From CAZTHM01 sp041946825 (GTDB taxonomy: Bacteria > Acidobacteriota > Terriglobia > UBA7540), in assembly GCA_041946825.1 (NCBI GenBank), contig JBHGBD010000008.1:96391-160390 (forward strand): 64,000 nucleotides of DNA. Direction: 5' to 3'. The notes under the pieces were generated by a model. It ran no database searches. It worked only from the letters and a program-made list of their open reading frames with translations, and was not told the DNA's origin. Positions 35,368 through 44,849 of the stretch are shown here, one piece after another. A program made the translations under genes and the position numbers. Position 1 is the first letter of the stretch; each line of letters begins with the position of its first letter.

Positions 35368-38025
35368 TTAGGCACCATTCTGCCAAGCTTCGAGGCCTTG
35401 GCCAACCTCGTCGTTTTCAACCGAGTGACCCCTCTCAAAGCTTTTGAGGAGAGCCGGCTCGCCCTTACCCTGCCATTTGTCCACAAAGTATATTTCCCGT
35501 GATTTACATTGTGGGCAGTTCCGAGGGACTACAAATGGGAATAGGGCAACCCAACGGGCGGGCTCAACTTCGATGTACAAGTCATTCTTTTTAAGTGGCT
35601 CTGGGTAATCTGCCTTTTCTTGCGGGAACCCTGGGTGGTCGCCTTCACATCGCAGCGTGTATATGACCACTGTGCGCGTTCCTCTGGCCACATCCATATC
35701 ACGAACCAATCTGATCGGGTGCTCGGTCATGAAGGCCATATCACGCAAGCATTCGGTCAGAACCTCCCCGAGAGTACAAGTCGCCTCGACAAATTCGTCT
35801 TCGTTCTTTGGTCCCCGATCATGCTTCATGTCGTTCTTTAACCGTATGAGCGTATCCACACGTTGGAAGAACCCCTTCTTACCAGTGTCAGCCCAGAGTG
35901 CCGAAAGCGACTGCGCGAGTCTGTGATCCTTGTAGTTCTTCAGCACCCTTACAGCTTTCTGACAGATTTCTCGCCAATCACCAGGACTAATCCCACCACG
36001 CCAGCATGCGGCTAGGTCCACAGCGCAGCCGGCACGATCTCGCTTGTCAACAAGGGCCAGACAGATGGAAGCCAAAAACGCCAATATATTCTCAGCGACT
36101 CGAAGTTGCTGGCTATAAAGCTCTGAAGGGTTATTTATCCCGACGAGGAGCCGATATGGGTAAGCCAGGGGATACGGGTAGAGATTTCGTATTTGGAACG
36201 GGAAACTTTCAGACTGTTCAATGCCCGCTGCAACAGATTTGGAAACTTGCCGAATCTCCCTCAGACGGGATTGTAGGCCCGAACTTGAGTCGGCGCTGAA
36301 TACGGTGAGCCGAAGAGCACGTAGCTTTTCCGCTTTGACACGAAGCGCCTGTTCAACCTGGGACAACTCTTGAAGGTCTTTTGCCACAGTCTCGCCAAGA
36401 ACCGGTACTTGGACAGACCGGAGTGTTGATATGGACAACGTGGGGGCACCCACCCCAGCCAGGCGTTCTGCCAATAGATCCTGACCGTCTGAGGAACTTA
36501 AGAATTGGGAGATTAGGTAGGGATCGGCCTCCTCAGACTTTGGTCGGAGTATGAAGACCGTATCTGATGCAATCGCTCCAACAAGGCCGGATGGGGCCAC
36601 CATGCAGGCCGGATTTGCTCCAATGCGTTGTATCAGCAGATCCCCTGCTCGAATCTTCAGATGCTCTGGGGGATTTCCAGAGGTCTTGTAGTGGGTAAGC
36701 TGTTCCATTGAATCAATCCCGGCAGTGATGTCGCGCCCCCGGACAATAGGGATGCCTTTACCCTTCGCCGCTTCCTCTCGCAGATGTCTGAAGCCTGGAA
36801 GGACATCACATAGATCACCAAGAAGGGACGACTTCCCGTATTTCGCAATTCGTCCTTCGATGCCTCGTGTCGCGGGACGATGAGCCGCAACCGTCCAGGG
36901 TTCTCCTTCCGCTACCTCGGTACGGAAGCCTAGCTTGCCGCCTTTGGACCTCAAATCATTCTTGAGGTCTGCAAACCAATTTTGCGTGTTGATGGCAGCT
37001 AACTCGTTGGGGGAGGCAAGCGAGAAGAAGTAGGTCCGTTGCGGAGTTTCAACCCCTTTGGCAGCAAGTTTTACGATCACTGACTTCACAGAAGTGTAGG
37101 GACGGAAAAGATCAGGGGGAAGCTCGATGACTGCGTCGAGATGAAGACGCTCCGAGACATACTGACGAAGTCTACCGAATGTAGATGCAAAGCAAAAACT
37201 CGGTGGTGAGATACCAACCACTGTACCTGGAGGAGTTCGTCCGGCTGCTACGCCCATGAATGCCGCCGGCATGTCCAGCCGTCCGGCGTTTCCCAGACCT
37301 TCTGGAAGTTGTGTCGAGAGTAGGTCTGGAATTCGACTCCCCCACGGGATCGTATGGTCGATTATTAGGGCGCAGTCCTTTGATGCCCATATGGATTCGA
37401 GAAGCTCCGGAAAGTCGAATAGTGTGCGCACGGCCAACGGACTGTTCGCACTTGCGAGTTCATGAACATCGACAGGCCGCGTTTCCGTCGTGAGTTCATC
37501 CGGAGTCGGGAGAGAAGAACGCCCGATGGCGACATCCCCTTGCGAATCGTGCATCAGAATTTCCGCCCCGTTCGTCACGATGGCATAACGGACTCCGGCG
37601 AGCTGCGCGATCCTCTTTGCCTGGTCCAGACTCATTGAAACGTGAAATTTTGAGCCCGCTTGTGCCTCGACCACGGCTACTAACTTCCCGTCCCTTCCAA
37701 GGAGACCGAAATCAGCTCGGGCTCCGGCACTTGGTCGATATTGCTGAATCACTCTCTCTGCTGGCCAGCCCCCAGAGAGGAGGTTCCTCATGACCTCCCG
37801 CTCAACCTCAGATTCCAGGAGTTGCACCCGGCCGCTCTGCGGAGGGGCCAGCAATGAGATATCGAGTACAGTCATTTGTTGGCGCGGGAACTGCGACACC
37901 CAGAGCCTGAAGTCGTTGGTGATAACAGTCAAAGGGGAGAACTTGTCGTCAGGAAACGCCACTGCGACAAGGAGTTTTGCAATGCTCTCATCCGTTTCGC
38001 GTGTACTCGGAAATTGTGCTGGCAT
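35368..38025 (-). CDS. Composite restriction-like protein: nuclease, HsdM-like, TRD and HEPN-like segments
   Basis: 885 residues from the ATG at 38025 (GGGAGGT ribosome site); the frame to 38115 overlaps the previous gene. Residues 70-165 resemble HsdR_N nucleases (ADFGLL with Asp105, then VAVVEAQ, Glu120/Gln122). Residues about 260-330 match only the C-terminal part of HsdM (RLHLDAVIELPPDLFRPYTSVKSVIVKL); there is no SAM motif or NPPF. About 400-570 resembles one HsdS target-recognition domain (IPIVRGRDITAG...LKIRAGDLLIQRIG). The last 250 residues are helical with RLKNDMKH, a HEPN-like R-x6-H, then a CPQC pair. It ends the type I R-M operon, 16 bases after the 73-aa gene. A modifier, alternative effector or abortive RNase is possible. 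Confidence 0.65.
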   Translation of the reverse strand: MPAQFPSTRETDESIAKLLVAVAFPDDKFSPLTVITNDFRLWVSQFPRQQMTVLDISLLAPPQSGRVQLLESEVEREVMRNLLSGGWPAERVIQQYRPSAGARADFGLLGRDGKLVAVVEAQAGSKFHVSMSLDQAKRIAQLAGVRYAIVTNGAEILMHDSQGDVAIGRSSLPTPDELTTETRPVDVHELASANSPLAVRTLFDFPELLESIWASKDCALIIDHTIPWGSRIPDLLSTQLPEGLGNAGRLDMPAAFMGVAAGRTPPGTVVGISPPSFCFASTFGRLRQYVSERLHLDAVIELPPDLFRPYTSVKSVIVKLAAKGVETPQRTYFFSLASPNELAAINTQNWFADLKNDLRSKGGKLGFRTEVAEGEPWTVAAHRPATRGIEGRIAKYGKSSLLGDLCDVLPGFRHLREEAAKGKGIPIVRGRDITAGIDSMEQLTHYKTSGNPPEHLKIRAGDLLIQRIGANPACMVAPSGLVGAIASDTVFILRPKSEEADPYLISQFLSSSDGQDLLAERLAGVGAPTLSISTLRSVQVPVLGETVAKDLQELSQVEQALRVKAEKLRALRLTVFSADSSSGLQSRLREIRQVSKSVAAGIEQSESFPFQIRNLYPYPLAYPYRLLVGINNPSELYSQQLRVAENILAFLASICLALVDKRDRAGCAVDLAACWRGGISPGDWREICQKAVRVLKNYKDHRLAQSLSALWADTGKKGFFQRVDTLIRLKNDMKHDRGPKNEDEFVEATCTLGEVLTECLRDMAFMTEHPIRLVRDMDVARGTRTVVIYTLRCEGDHPGFPQEKADYPEPLKKNDLYIEVEPARWVALFPFVVPRNCPQCKSREIYFVDKWQGKGEPALLKSFERGHSVENDEVGQGLEAWQNGA

Positions 38026-38041
38026 TCCGACCTCCCTCAGA

Positions 38042-38263
38042 TCAACGGGCAGCTGAGACTCGGTCGAGCAGACGACCCAGCTGGGAAAGGCATTTGTCGT
38101 GGACACGCCCCACATCTCTGCCTTCGCTCTCGGCCCTTCTCAGGTGCGCACCAATGCTGCGTTGAAGTTCTACAATCTGCGCGTTGATGGATTTGGCTTG
38201 CTCGGCAAACGTCAGCTCATCAAATGTCTTAGTGTCATCTTTGTGCCGTCTGGGACCGGGCAT
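38042..38263 (-). CDS. Small helical protein between hsdS and the composite gene
   Basis: 73 residues from the ATG at 38263, with the strong ribosome site CAGGAGGT six bases upstream. Sequence is a polar start (PGPRRHKDDTKTF) and then a helical hairpin or coiled coil (ELTFAEQAKSINAQIVELQRSIGAHLRRAE). The 5' end overlaps the hsdS 3' end by 29 bases, and the composite gene starts 16 bases after its stop, so it is embedded in the R-M operon. Possibly an adaptor for the following protein; no family recognised. Confidence 0.6.
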   Translation of the reverse strand: MPGPRRHKDDTKTFDELTFAEQAKSINAQIVELQRSIGAHLRRAESEGRDVGRVHDKCLSQLGRLLDRVSAAR

Positions 38264-39854
38264 GACGGACCTCCTGCGGTTTGGTCTTCTGTGAGATGTT
38301 TCCTGCCTTGTGGCTAGCGTTGAGCTTGGTTTTGTCTGCCAATTTCGACTCCCTCTCTTCTCGAATACGTCGGAGCAGGTCGGAGGCGGACTCGTAGGGG
38401 CGGCCCTCGCGCCGGGCAAGTTCGGCTTCGGTGGGCACGAGTTCGCCTCGGAAAGCTTTGGCGAGGATGGCTTGCGTTAACTTCTCAGCTCGGGCACTTC
38501 CGGCAGCGACGCGAATTTCGATGTCATCGGCCAGCTTTAGGAGAGCATTGACACGGCGGACAATTTCGTCAATCTCCTGACGTGGTGGCAGCGGGACTGG
38601 AAATCGGGAAATGCTCGTCGCGTTCACATTGGGCTGGGCAACAGCCGTAGAACGTCCCAAGAGTAGTTTTTGGCCCTGCGGGGACATTAGGAATAAGAGC
38701 AGGAATCGAGGTGGCACCGAATGACGAGTGAGGCGGAATCGAATCAAGTATGCGCCAGGAATAGCCGGACCAATTCTTTCGTCATAAATGGCACATTTGC
38801 CTATCGTCGCGCCTGTTCTGGTCACCAGTAAATCGCCGTCAAGAAGGCCGAACTTATCCACCTTTTCTTGACTCAAGGCAATGCGAGGAGGGTCCTTCAG
38901 GAGGATACTCCCGTCGAAGTCAATGTCTGTCGTGCGGATCGTCGGAATGCCTTTGTCAGAGTATTCGTCCTCCGCAAACCTTGGGCCATAGAAGGAATCG
39001 GTTACGAATGTATCGAAGGAATGCCAACACCAGTCCTCAGGAAGATCAGGCAGCTCAACTTCCTCAAAAGAGGCCGGCGGCCTGTAGTGCCCTCGTTCCC
39101 ACTCGGCTTCACGCTCATGCAGAATCTCTTTGACGAAGGAGTTCGTCGATTCCGTGGTGCCAGCCTGCTCCCGCCAGTCGGCGGTGAGGCGACCTGAAAA
39201 CGCGGCGGCTAGGACGGCTTGGCGGAATCGTTTCAGGATTGCTGGGACCCGACTCAATCGCTCGCGTGCCCCGCTCACGTTGGCTAGCAGTTGCTCCGCC
39301 TTCTGCACGATTCGCCTCTGTTCGGCCAGGGGCGCAAGAAGAATCCAAATGTTTTGCGCACGGCCAGAGGTCAGATGCACACCCGCGACTGCCGCTTGCA
39401 CGGCCTCAAAGCCGTCCTCACTGAGAAACCAGAAGAATGGCCACTTACTCTCTGCAAGACTTCGGTTTACAGAGACGCCCAGTAATTCCCCGACGAAAAA
39501 GACTTCTTTTCCGGCGTCGGGCAGCCGGTCCACATAGGCGCATTTCCGGCCAATCTGATCCCCCGAATGCGCCGACGCGGTCAGCAGGACATCACCAATC
39601 TGAAGGCAACGAAGTCCCTTTAGGGCCTGGGGAGAATCCACAACATAAGCTGCTTCGGATTCGGAGTAATCCACCATCCAGTTCTTGATGTCCCTAAACT
39701 TAACGATTCGGTGGATTCCTTCGTTTTTGTAATGGGAACGGCGAGGCGTTTTCCCAAGACGTACGTTCCCTATCAGGTTAAGCCTAGCGAGTGCCCACCC
39801 TTCGGGTGGGTCTAGGTCGGCACCCGTAGTTGCAAGCGGTTTGAAGGCGCTCAT
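38235..39854 (-). CDS. hsdS: Type I restriction-modification specificity subunit
   Basis: 539 residues. Two target-recognition domains, each followed by a helical spacer: TRD1 (residues about 17-185; GKTPRRSHYKNEGIHRIVKFRDIKNW...IWILLAPLAEQRRIVQKAEQLL) and TRD2 (about 265-440; YSDKGIPTIRTTDIDFDG...FPVPLPPRQEIDEIVRRVNALL). It sets the DNA sequence read by HsdM/HsdR. The start overlaps the hsdM stop (ATGA). The C-terminal tail (LTQAILAKAFRGELVPTEAELARREGRPYE) is typical of this subfamily. Confidence 0.9.
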   Translation of the reverse strand: MSAFKPLATTGADLDPPEGWALARLNLIGNVRLGKTPRRSHYKNEGIHRIVKFRDIKNWMVDYSESEAAYVVDSPQALKGLRCLQIGDVLLTASAHSGDQIGRKCAYVDRLPDAGKEVFFVGELLGVSVNRSLAESKWPFFWFLSEDGFEAVQAAVAGVHLTSGRAQNIWILLAPLAEQRRIVQKAEQLLANVSGARERLSRVPAILKRFRQAVLAAAFSGRLTADWREQAGTTESTNSFVKEILHEREAEWERGHYRPPASFEEVELPDLPEDWCWHSFDTFVTDSFYGPRFAEDEYSDKGIPTIRTTDIDFDGSILLKDPPRIALSQEKVDKFGLLDGDLLVTRTGATIGKCAIYDERIGPAIPGAYLIRFRLTRHSVPPRFLLLFLMSPQGQKLLLGRSTAVAQPNVNATSISRFPVPLPPRQEIDEIVRRVNALLKLADDIEIRVAAGSARAEKLTQAILAKAFRGELVPTEAELARREGRPYESASDLLRRIREERESKLADKTKLNASHKAGNISQKTKPQEVRHARSQTAQR

Positions 39855-41347
39855 GCTTCCTTCCGAAACCCAGGAACGGAGTTTTCGGCTTCGTTCTCGC
39901 TTTCGAGCAAGGTGAGGACCTGAGTTAGTTCATCAGCAGCAGCCTGGAGTTCGGCGAGAGCGTCCGTGGCCAGTTCCTCAGGCTCAAGTGCTTCAATACC
40001 GTCGGCGAAGGATTCGTCTTGGAGCCATTTCAGGCCGTCGATCTTGTAGTCGTGTTGCTTGATCTCCTCGATGGAAAATGGGCGCCAGCGGCCGTCTTTT
40101 GAGTCAGATTCCTTGCGCTTCGTCTTACCGTTGGGATCGCCGCTGTAGCACTTCTCGAACTCCAGAAAGTGTTCGGGCGTGAGCGGGCGGTCTTTCTTCG
40201 TAATGTGCGGCACGTTCGTACGTGCGTCAAATACCCAAACGGTCTCGGTCGGGTATCCCTTCGTGAAGAAGATTACGTTGGTCTTGGTGCCGGGGCTGTA
40301 AGGAACAAACGTGCCGTTTGGTAAACGCAAGACCGTATGCAGGCTACAATCTTCGGTGAGAATCTTGAACACCTCGCCTGCCTGATCCGCAAATAGACAG
40401 TTGTCAGGCACAACGACAGCAGCGCGTCCGCCGGGCTTCAAGATAGTAATGACGTGCTGGATAAAATTAAGCTGCTTATTGCTGGTGGAAATGGTGAAGT
40501 CATCGCGGGCAGGCGCTTGGTTCGCGCCTTTTGTGCCAAACGGCGGGTTGGTCATTACTACGTCGAAGCGGCGGCTATCGGGAATCTCGTAAATTGAGTC
40601 TTTCCGTTCGATATGAGGTTCCAACCCATGTAGGTACAGATTCATCAACGCTAAACGCCGAGGACGCTCGACCAAGTCCTGGCCGAAATAGGTTTCTGAT
40701 CTCAGCCTCTTTGCCAATTCCCGTGGCATCGCACCGCCGGTCCGCTCAATCAGCCACTCGTATGCACCGACGAGGAATCCGCCTGTGCCACAGGCCGGGT
40801 CGCAGATCGTGAACTCCTTGTGGGCACGCGGGTCGGGTTTCATGCAGCGGACGATGGATTTGATGAGGATTCGTGGGGTGAAATACTGTCCGGCACCCTT
40901 CTTACCTTCGCTTGCGGCCTTTTCTAGGAGGCCCTCAAACGCAGCGGCCTTCACATCAATATCGAGCGCCGTCCACTCAGTCTCGTCGATGAGGCCGAGG
41001 AGCTTCTTGAGGCTGACCGGCTCATTGAACCTTGACTGCGCACCAGCAAAAATGTCGCCTAGGATTCCCCGCTGCTGGCCAAGTGCACGTAGCACATCCG
41101 AATAGTGATCCCGAAGAGGTGTTCCTGACTTACCGACCAGAGTCGGCCATGAGCAATCGACCTCGATGTCTTCAACCTTCCCCTTCTTCTCCACCTTAAA
41201 CTTCTTCTCACTGAGGTCGATCCCCCGTTCGTCTGCCATCTTGAGGAACAGCAAGTAAGTGAGCTGCTCGATGTAATCTCCGTAGTCGATGCCTTCATGC
41301 CGCAGGGTGTGGCAGAAGCCCCATAGTTTTTGGACGATATCGGACAT
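39851..41347 (-). CDS. hsdM: Type I restriction-modification N6-adenine methyltransferase subunit
   Basis: 498 residues. N-terminal HsdM_N helical domain (VQKLWGFCHTLRHEGIDYGDYIEQLTYLLFLKMADERG), SAM-binding motif DPACGTGGFLVGAYE, catalytic TNPPFGTKG near 265-272, and a C-terminal GGRAAVVVPDNCLF region. Methylates adenine at the site read by HsdS and forms the M2S core. It begins five bases after the stop of the 205-aa gene and overlaps hsdS. Confidence 0.95.
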   Translation of the reverse strand: MSDIVQKLWGFCHTLRHEGIDYGDYIEQLTYLLFLKMADERGIDLSEKKFKVEKKGKVEDIEVDCSWPTLVGKSGTPLRDHYSDVLRALGQQRGILGDIFAGAQSRFNEPVSLKKLLGLIDETEWTALDIDVKAAAFEGLLEKAASEGKKGAGQYFTPRILIKSIVRCMKPDPRAHKEFTICDPACGTGGFLVGAYEWLIERTGGAMPRELAKRLRSETYFGQDLVERPRRLALMNLYLHGLEPHIERKDSIYEIPDSRRFDVVMTNPPFGTKGANQAPARDDFTISTSNKQLNFIQHVITILKPGGRAAVVVPDNCLFADQAGEVFKILTEDCSLHTVLRLPNGTFVPYSPGTKTNVIFFTKGYPTETVWVFDARTNVPHITKKDRPLTPEHFLEFEKCYSGDPNGKTKRKESDSKDGRWRPFSIEEIKQHDYKIDGLKWLQDESFADGIEALEPEELATDALAELQAAADELTQVLTLLESENEAENSVPGFRKEA

Positions 41348-41351
41348 TCGA

Positions 41352-41969
41352 TTACCTCAGCTTTGTTCGTTTCACGGCGAAAAGAACAACGTCTTTTGCA
41401 AGCGGCCTACAGGAATATTGCCGGATTTTATCCGACCTAATTCCTACCGTTTCAGCGAATCGCTGAAGTGTTGCGACTTGCCAACCACCTTTTCGGTGGG
41501 CATGTTGGTACAGTACAAGCCAATCGCCCGGCCTAAGGACACCAAAAATCGTTTGGATGTCGCGAGGGGAGGCGTGCTCGGCCTTTGGGGGACCAAGTGC
41601 AATCCCGGTATCGGGATCGAGAAGAACTAGCAGTCGTGAGTGTTCTAAAGACTTGATTCGTGCGACCACTTTCTTGATGTACTCCTCTCGGCTCGCGCCG
41701 TTTGCCATGAACGGCTCATTGAACACCCCAACTCGCAAACCTGATTTGCGCGCAAGCCTCCCGATCTCTTCAAGCTTGCGGGGAAAGTGTTCCAGAATCA
41801 CGTCGGGGAATCGAACCGAAGATTTTCCTGCCTGAAGGCTCAAGGCTTCAGCTTCTGGCCGATAGAACGCAACTTGAAGAACAGTGTCGATCTTCTGGGT
41901 CCGAGCAAGATGCAGCAGGGTCGCCCATTTCACCAAGTCTCGATTGTCAGAATACCAGCGATCTCTCAA
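41352..41969 (-). CDS. Conserved protein of unknown function inserted between hsdR and hsdM
   Basis: 205 residues with a TTG start at 41969, placed six bases after AGGA (formed at the hsdR stop). The start MRDRWYSDNRDLVKWATLLHLA and the motif LVLLDPDTGIALGPPKAEHAS followed by IFGVLRPGDWLVLYQHAHRKGG suggest a Rossmann-like, methyltransferase-related fold (DPDTGI in the place of a DPPY-like motif), though no SAM site can be named. Eight bases separate it from hsdR and five from hsdM, so it is an integral part of the R-M operon. Confidence 0.65.
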   Translation of the reverse strand: MRDRWYSDNRDLVKWATLLHLARTQKIDTVLQVAFYRPEAEALSLQAGKSSVRFPDVILEHFPRKLEEIGRLARKSGLRVGVFNEPFMANGASREEYIKKVVARIKSLEHSRLLVLLDPDTGIALGPPKAEHASPRDIQTIFGVLRPGDWLVLYQHAHRKGGWQVATLQRFAETVGIRSDKIRQYSCRPLAKDVVLFAVKRTKLR

Positions 41970-41977
41970 AGTTGTTC

Positions 41978-44671
41978 CTACGCAGCAACAGCTTCATTAA
42001 GCCGGACGATCAACTCCTGAAGCTGGCCGGCGAAAAGCCGCGTCGCTTGGCTCAGTCCGCCCTTTCGGGTGAACACAGGAAGCAAGTCGAAGTCGCTCGC
42101 ATCAATTGTCAAATTCTCGACCAGGTGTGCCTCGATCAGTTTCAGCCACTGTTGCTGGTCGGGCGCAAAGTCCCTCCCGGCCGTCACCTTTGCGAAAGCT
42201 ATTTTGACCCTTTCCTCTGCCGTATAGAGGGGTTGCTGTTTGTCGGCCGCGTGCTTGACCATCGAAATGATGTCCACGAGCGCTTTTTGATAGCAAAGCT
42301 CGTGCGCCTTGCGCAGGTGTTCTTCGGTGAACCGTTCCGCTGTGGCGGCGAGCTTCTGTCGAAGTTCTGTCAGGGCCTCAGTGCTCCAATCCCTGGGCCG
42401 GGTCAGCAATATGCGAATCGCCTGAATCTTCTCAGGATTCTCCCTGACGAAACTAGCAAACGCGGTCAGGTAATCCTCGGGCCGATACTCCTTGCCGTCT
42501 GCGCCACGAACGAGCCAGGTGGAGCATACAGTGTCCTCCGTCTCATACGCCACTAGGAACGTGCGCGGGGCACGCGGATAATTCATCAGCAGGTCCTGGA
42601 AGCGTTTGTCCCGGAGCAGCGCCATCGTGCCCGTGAAGTCCTTTCGAAGCTTGCTGGGCAGGTCAGCCGCATACCTCCCCAGGTCGCCGTCGGGGATGTG
42701 CGTGGCAAACATCTCCCGAGCTTTGGAGGACATTGACTTGTTGATTCGCTGAAGGCGTTTGACCAAGCGGCGGATGTTATAGTCGCGGTCCCGATTTGCC
42801 CAGATGTCCTCGATAACCTCGATGATAGTCTTCACTTCTGGCTCTGGCATTTCGGCTGTGATGGCCGTTGCTTGCCGGAAGTACTCCAAGAGTGTGCCGT
42901 CAAAGCAGTCGAATACTGTGAAGTGGGATTTGTCCGGGAAGTGTTCGCCCTTGCGCGTGCCACGCCCAAGCATCTGCTCGAACAGGATGCGCGACTTAAC
43001 CGGACGCAAGAAGACGATGCACTCAAGGTCGGGGATGTCCACGCCTGTCGAAAGCATATCCACAGTCACGACGACGCCCGGCAGAGGCCGATTACGAAAC
43101 TCCCGAATGCGTTGAAGCGGACGATCTACTTGGCCTGTGATCTTTTGCACAAACGAGTCGCCCCGACCGAAGGTCTCGCGGGCAATCTTGACGAGTTGGT
43201 CAGCGTGCGACGTGTGCGGCATATCGTTGACGGCGAAGATGAGGGTCTTTGGGAAGCGCCCGCACTCTTGCTCGTGCTGCACCGTCCATTTCTTCAGTTC
43301 TGTGAGAATCTTCCGGTTCGAATCTGGCGAAGTTATCTTCTCTTCGATCTCAGTGCTCGGAAACTCCCGTTCATCTTCGATTAGGTCAAGCTGTTCTGCG
43401 CCCGACTCGGGGCTGATAACGCCAACCTGCTCACCTTCCTTGAGAAAGATGCCCTTCATGCGGACATTGGATTTGACCGCCACCACATCGTAATCCACCA
43501 AGTGACCTTCGCGGATTGCACGTGCGTACTCGTACCGGTACACGATCTCGTTGAAGGCAGCCATCGTGTGAGCGGCAGGTGTGGCGGTCAAGCCCACCTT
43601 GATGGCGTCGAAATGATCGAGCGTCTTGCGCCAGATGGCTGTCTCATTAGCCGTGTAGCCCCGATGACATTCATCGGCGATGACGAGATCGAACGCGTGG
43701 ACAGGAATATCCAACTTATTGGCGTCTTCGTCGAGTTCTTCATCTCCAGCACCGATGATGGCATCTCGACCAAACAGATTGATCGTCATCCGCTGGATCG
43801 TGCTTACGTAGACGAAGGCGTGCCCCGGCTGAGGGTTGGTCAAGTAAGAAGTAGGCAAAACTTTCGGATCGAACTTGGCGTCCTCGTCGAAATCTTCACG
43901 GTGGAATCGCTGGCTGTAAACCTCATAGATCTTGTCGAACTTCAGCCCTGGTTCTGGCTCGAACGATACAAAGGCAAGCACAGCCTGCGCCGCGAGCGCC
44001 CGACGATCCACCAAAAACAGAATGCGCTTGGCTACGCCCGCCTTCATGAGCCGGTACACCTGGTTGACCATCGTGAAGGTTTTGCCAGTGCCAGTCGCCA
44101 TCGCCACAAGCATCTGTTGTTTGCGGTCGACAATAGCTTTTTCGATGGCAGCGTTCGCCTCACGCTGGTATTCCCGCAACTTGGGATGGTCATTCGGCGT
44201 AAGGATCAGCCGTTCACAGTCTCCCTCAAAGTCGCGGTCTAGCTTTTCAGCCAGGGCGTTGGGGGTGTGGAACTGTGTGATTGTATGGGACCGGCTCAAC
44301 GGGGATCGAATGTCATGGTGCCAGATAATTTCGCCATTCGTTGAGTAGAGGAATGGAACGCGGTAACCGCGATAATTGAGTGGGTTACTCTTCGCACCTT
44401 TCGAGTATCGCTCTGCTTGTGTCAAGACGTTCTGTGGCCCAAGGGTCAACTTCTTAGCTTCAACGATACCTAGAATCTTCCCGTCGCCGCAGAGCGCATA
44501 GTCAGCGGGACCATTATCAGTCGGAAATTCTTCAATGGCGCAACGGCCGTAATCCGAAAACGACTTGCCGGGAGCAAAGGGAACTACGGGCCAACCCGAC
44601 AACTTAAGCTTCGGGTCAACTCGCTGCTTCCGCGTCAACCACTCCGATTCTTGGCGAGGATAAGTACTCAT
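41978..44671 (-). CDS. hsdR: Type I restriction enzyme R subunit (nuclease-translocase)
   Basis: 897 residues. N-terminal HsdR nuclease: Asp57 (GPADYALCGDG) and Glu71-Ala-Lys73. SF2 helicase motor: MATGTGKTFTMV (Walker A, near 190), ADECHRGYT (DECH, near 335), GLTATPAAHT, and motif VI-like LGRGTRKGE, followed by an EcoEI_R_C-type C-terminus (helical, from about 640). Translocates and cuts unmethylated DNA as the R2M2S complex. It is the first gene of the operon; a perfect TATAAT on the minus strand at 44726-44721 lies about 50 bases upstream. Confidence 0.95.
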   Translation of the reverse strand: MSTYPRQESEWLTRKQRVDPKLKLSGWPVVPFAPGKSFSDYGRCAIEEFPTDNGPADYALCGDGKILGIVEAKKLTLGPQNVLTQAERYSKGAKSNPLNYRGYRVPFLYSTNGEIIWHHDIRSPLSRSHTITQFHTPNALAEKLDRDFEGDCERLILTPNDHPKLREYQREANAAIEKAIVDRKQQMLVAMATGTGKTFTMVNQVYRLMKAGVAKRILFLVDRRALAAQAVLAFVSFEPEPGLKFDKIYEVYSQRFHREDFDEDAKFDPKVLPTSYLTNPQPGHAFVYVSTIQRMTINLFGRDAIIGAGDEELDEDANKLDIPVHAFDLVIADECHRGYTANETAIWRKTLDHFDAIKVGLTATPAAHTMAAFNEIVYRYEYARAIREGHLVDYDVVAVKSNVRMKGIFLKEGEQVGVISPESGAEQLDLIEDEREFPSTEIEEKITSPDSNRKILTELKKWTVQHEQECGRFPKTLIFAVNDMPHTSHADQLVKIARETFGRGDSFVQKITGQVDRPLQRIREFRNRPLPGVVVTVDMLSTGVDIPDLECIVFLRPVKSRILFEQMLGRGTRKGEHFPDKSHFTVFDCFDGTLLEYFRQATAITAEMPEPEVKTIIEVIEDIWANRDRDYNIRRLVKRLQRINKSMSSKAREMFATHIPDGDLGRYAADLPSKLRKDFTGTMALLRDKRFQDLLMNYPRAPRTFLVAYETEDTVCSTWLVRGADGKEYRPEDYLTAFASFVRENPEKIQAIRILLTRPRDWSTEALTELRQKLAATAERFTEEHLRKAHELCYQKALVDIISMVKHAADKQQPLYTAEERVKIAFAKVTAGRDFAPDQQQWLKLIEAHLVENLTIDASDFDLLPVFTRKGGLSQATRLFAGQLQELIVRLNEAVAA

Positions 44672-44720
44672 GGGTCAAGCAATCGAGTCGCTGTCAGGGC
44701 GCTGTTTGAATTTCGAGCGT

Positions 44721-44726
44721 ATTATA
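44721..44726 (-). promoter_or_regulatory. Candidate -10 element for the R-M operon
   Basis: Perfect TATAAT on the minus strand, about 50 bases before the hsdR ATG. No good -35 at 16-18 bases was found, so this is only a partial promoter call. Confidence 0.35.
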
Positions 44727-44849
44727 GCGGCTTAGTAGCCAACCGGATAACGCAATATGGAAAAACCCTCTTGCGCCGAGGCAATAAGCTACCACCCGGC
44801 CTCCTCTGGGGGTGCTTCTGGCCTGGTTGTGGAGGCTGGATCTTGCGAG

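Noticed and set aside
43502..44242. 246-codon plus-strand frame
   Set aside because: Antisense to hsdR motor motifs that are clearly coding.
44672..44849. Possible small gene between the RecB-like nuclease and hsdR
   Set aside because: Only short frames without ribosome sites; the stretch carries the hsdR -10 element.
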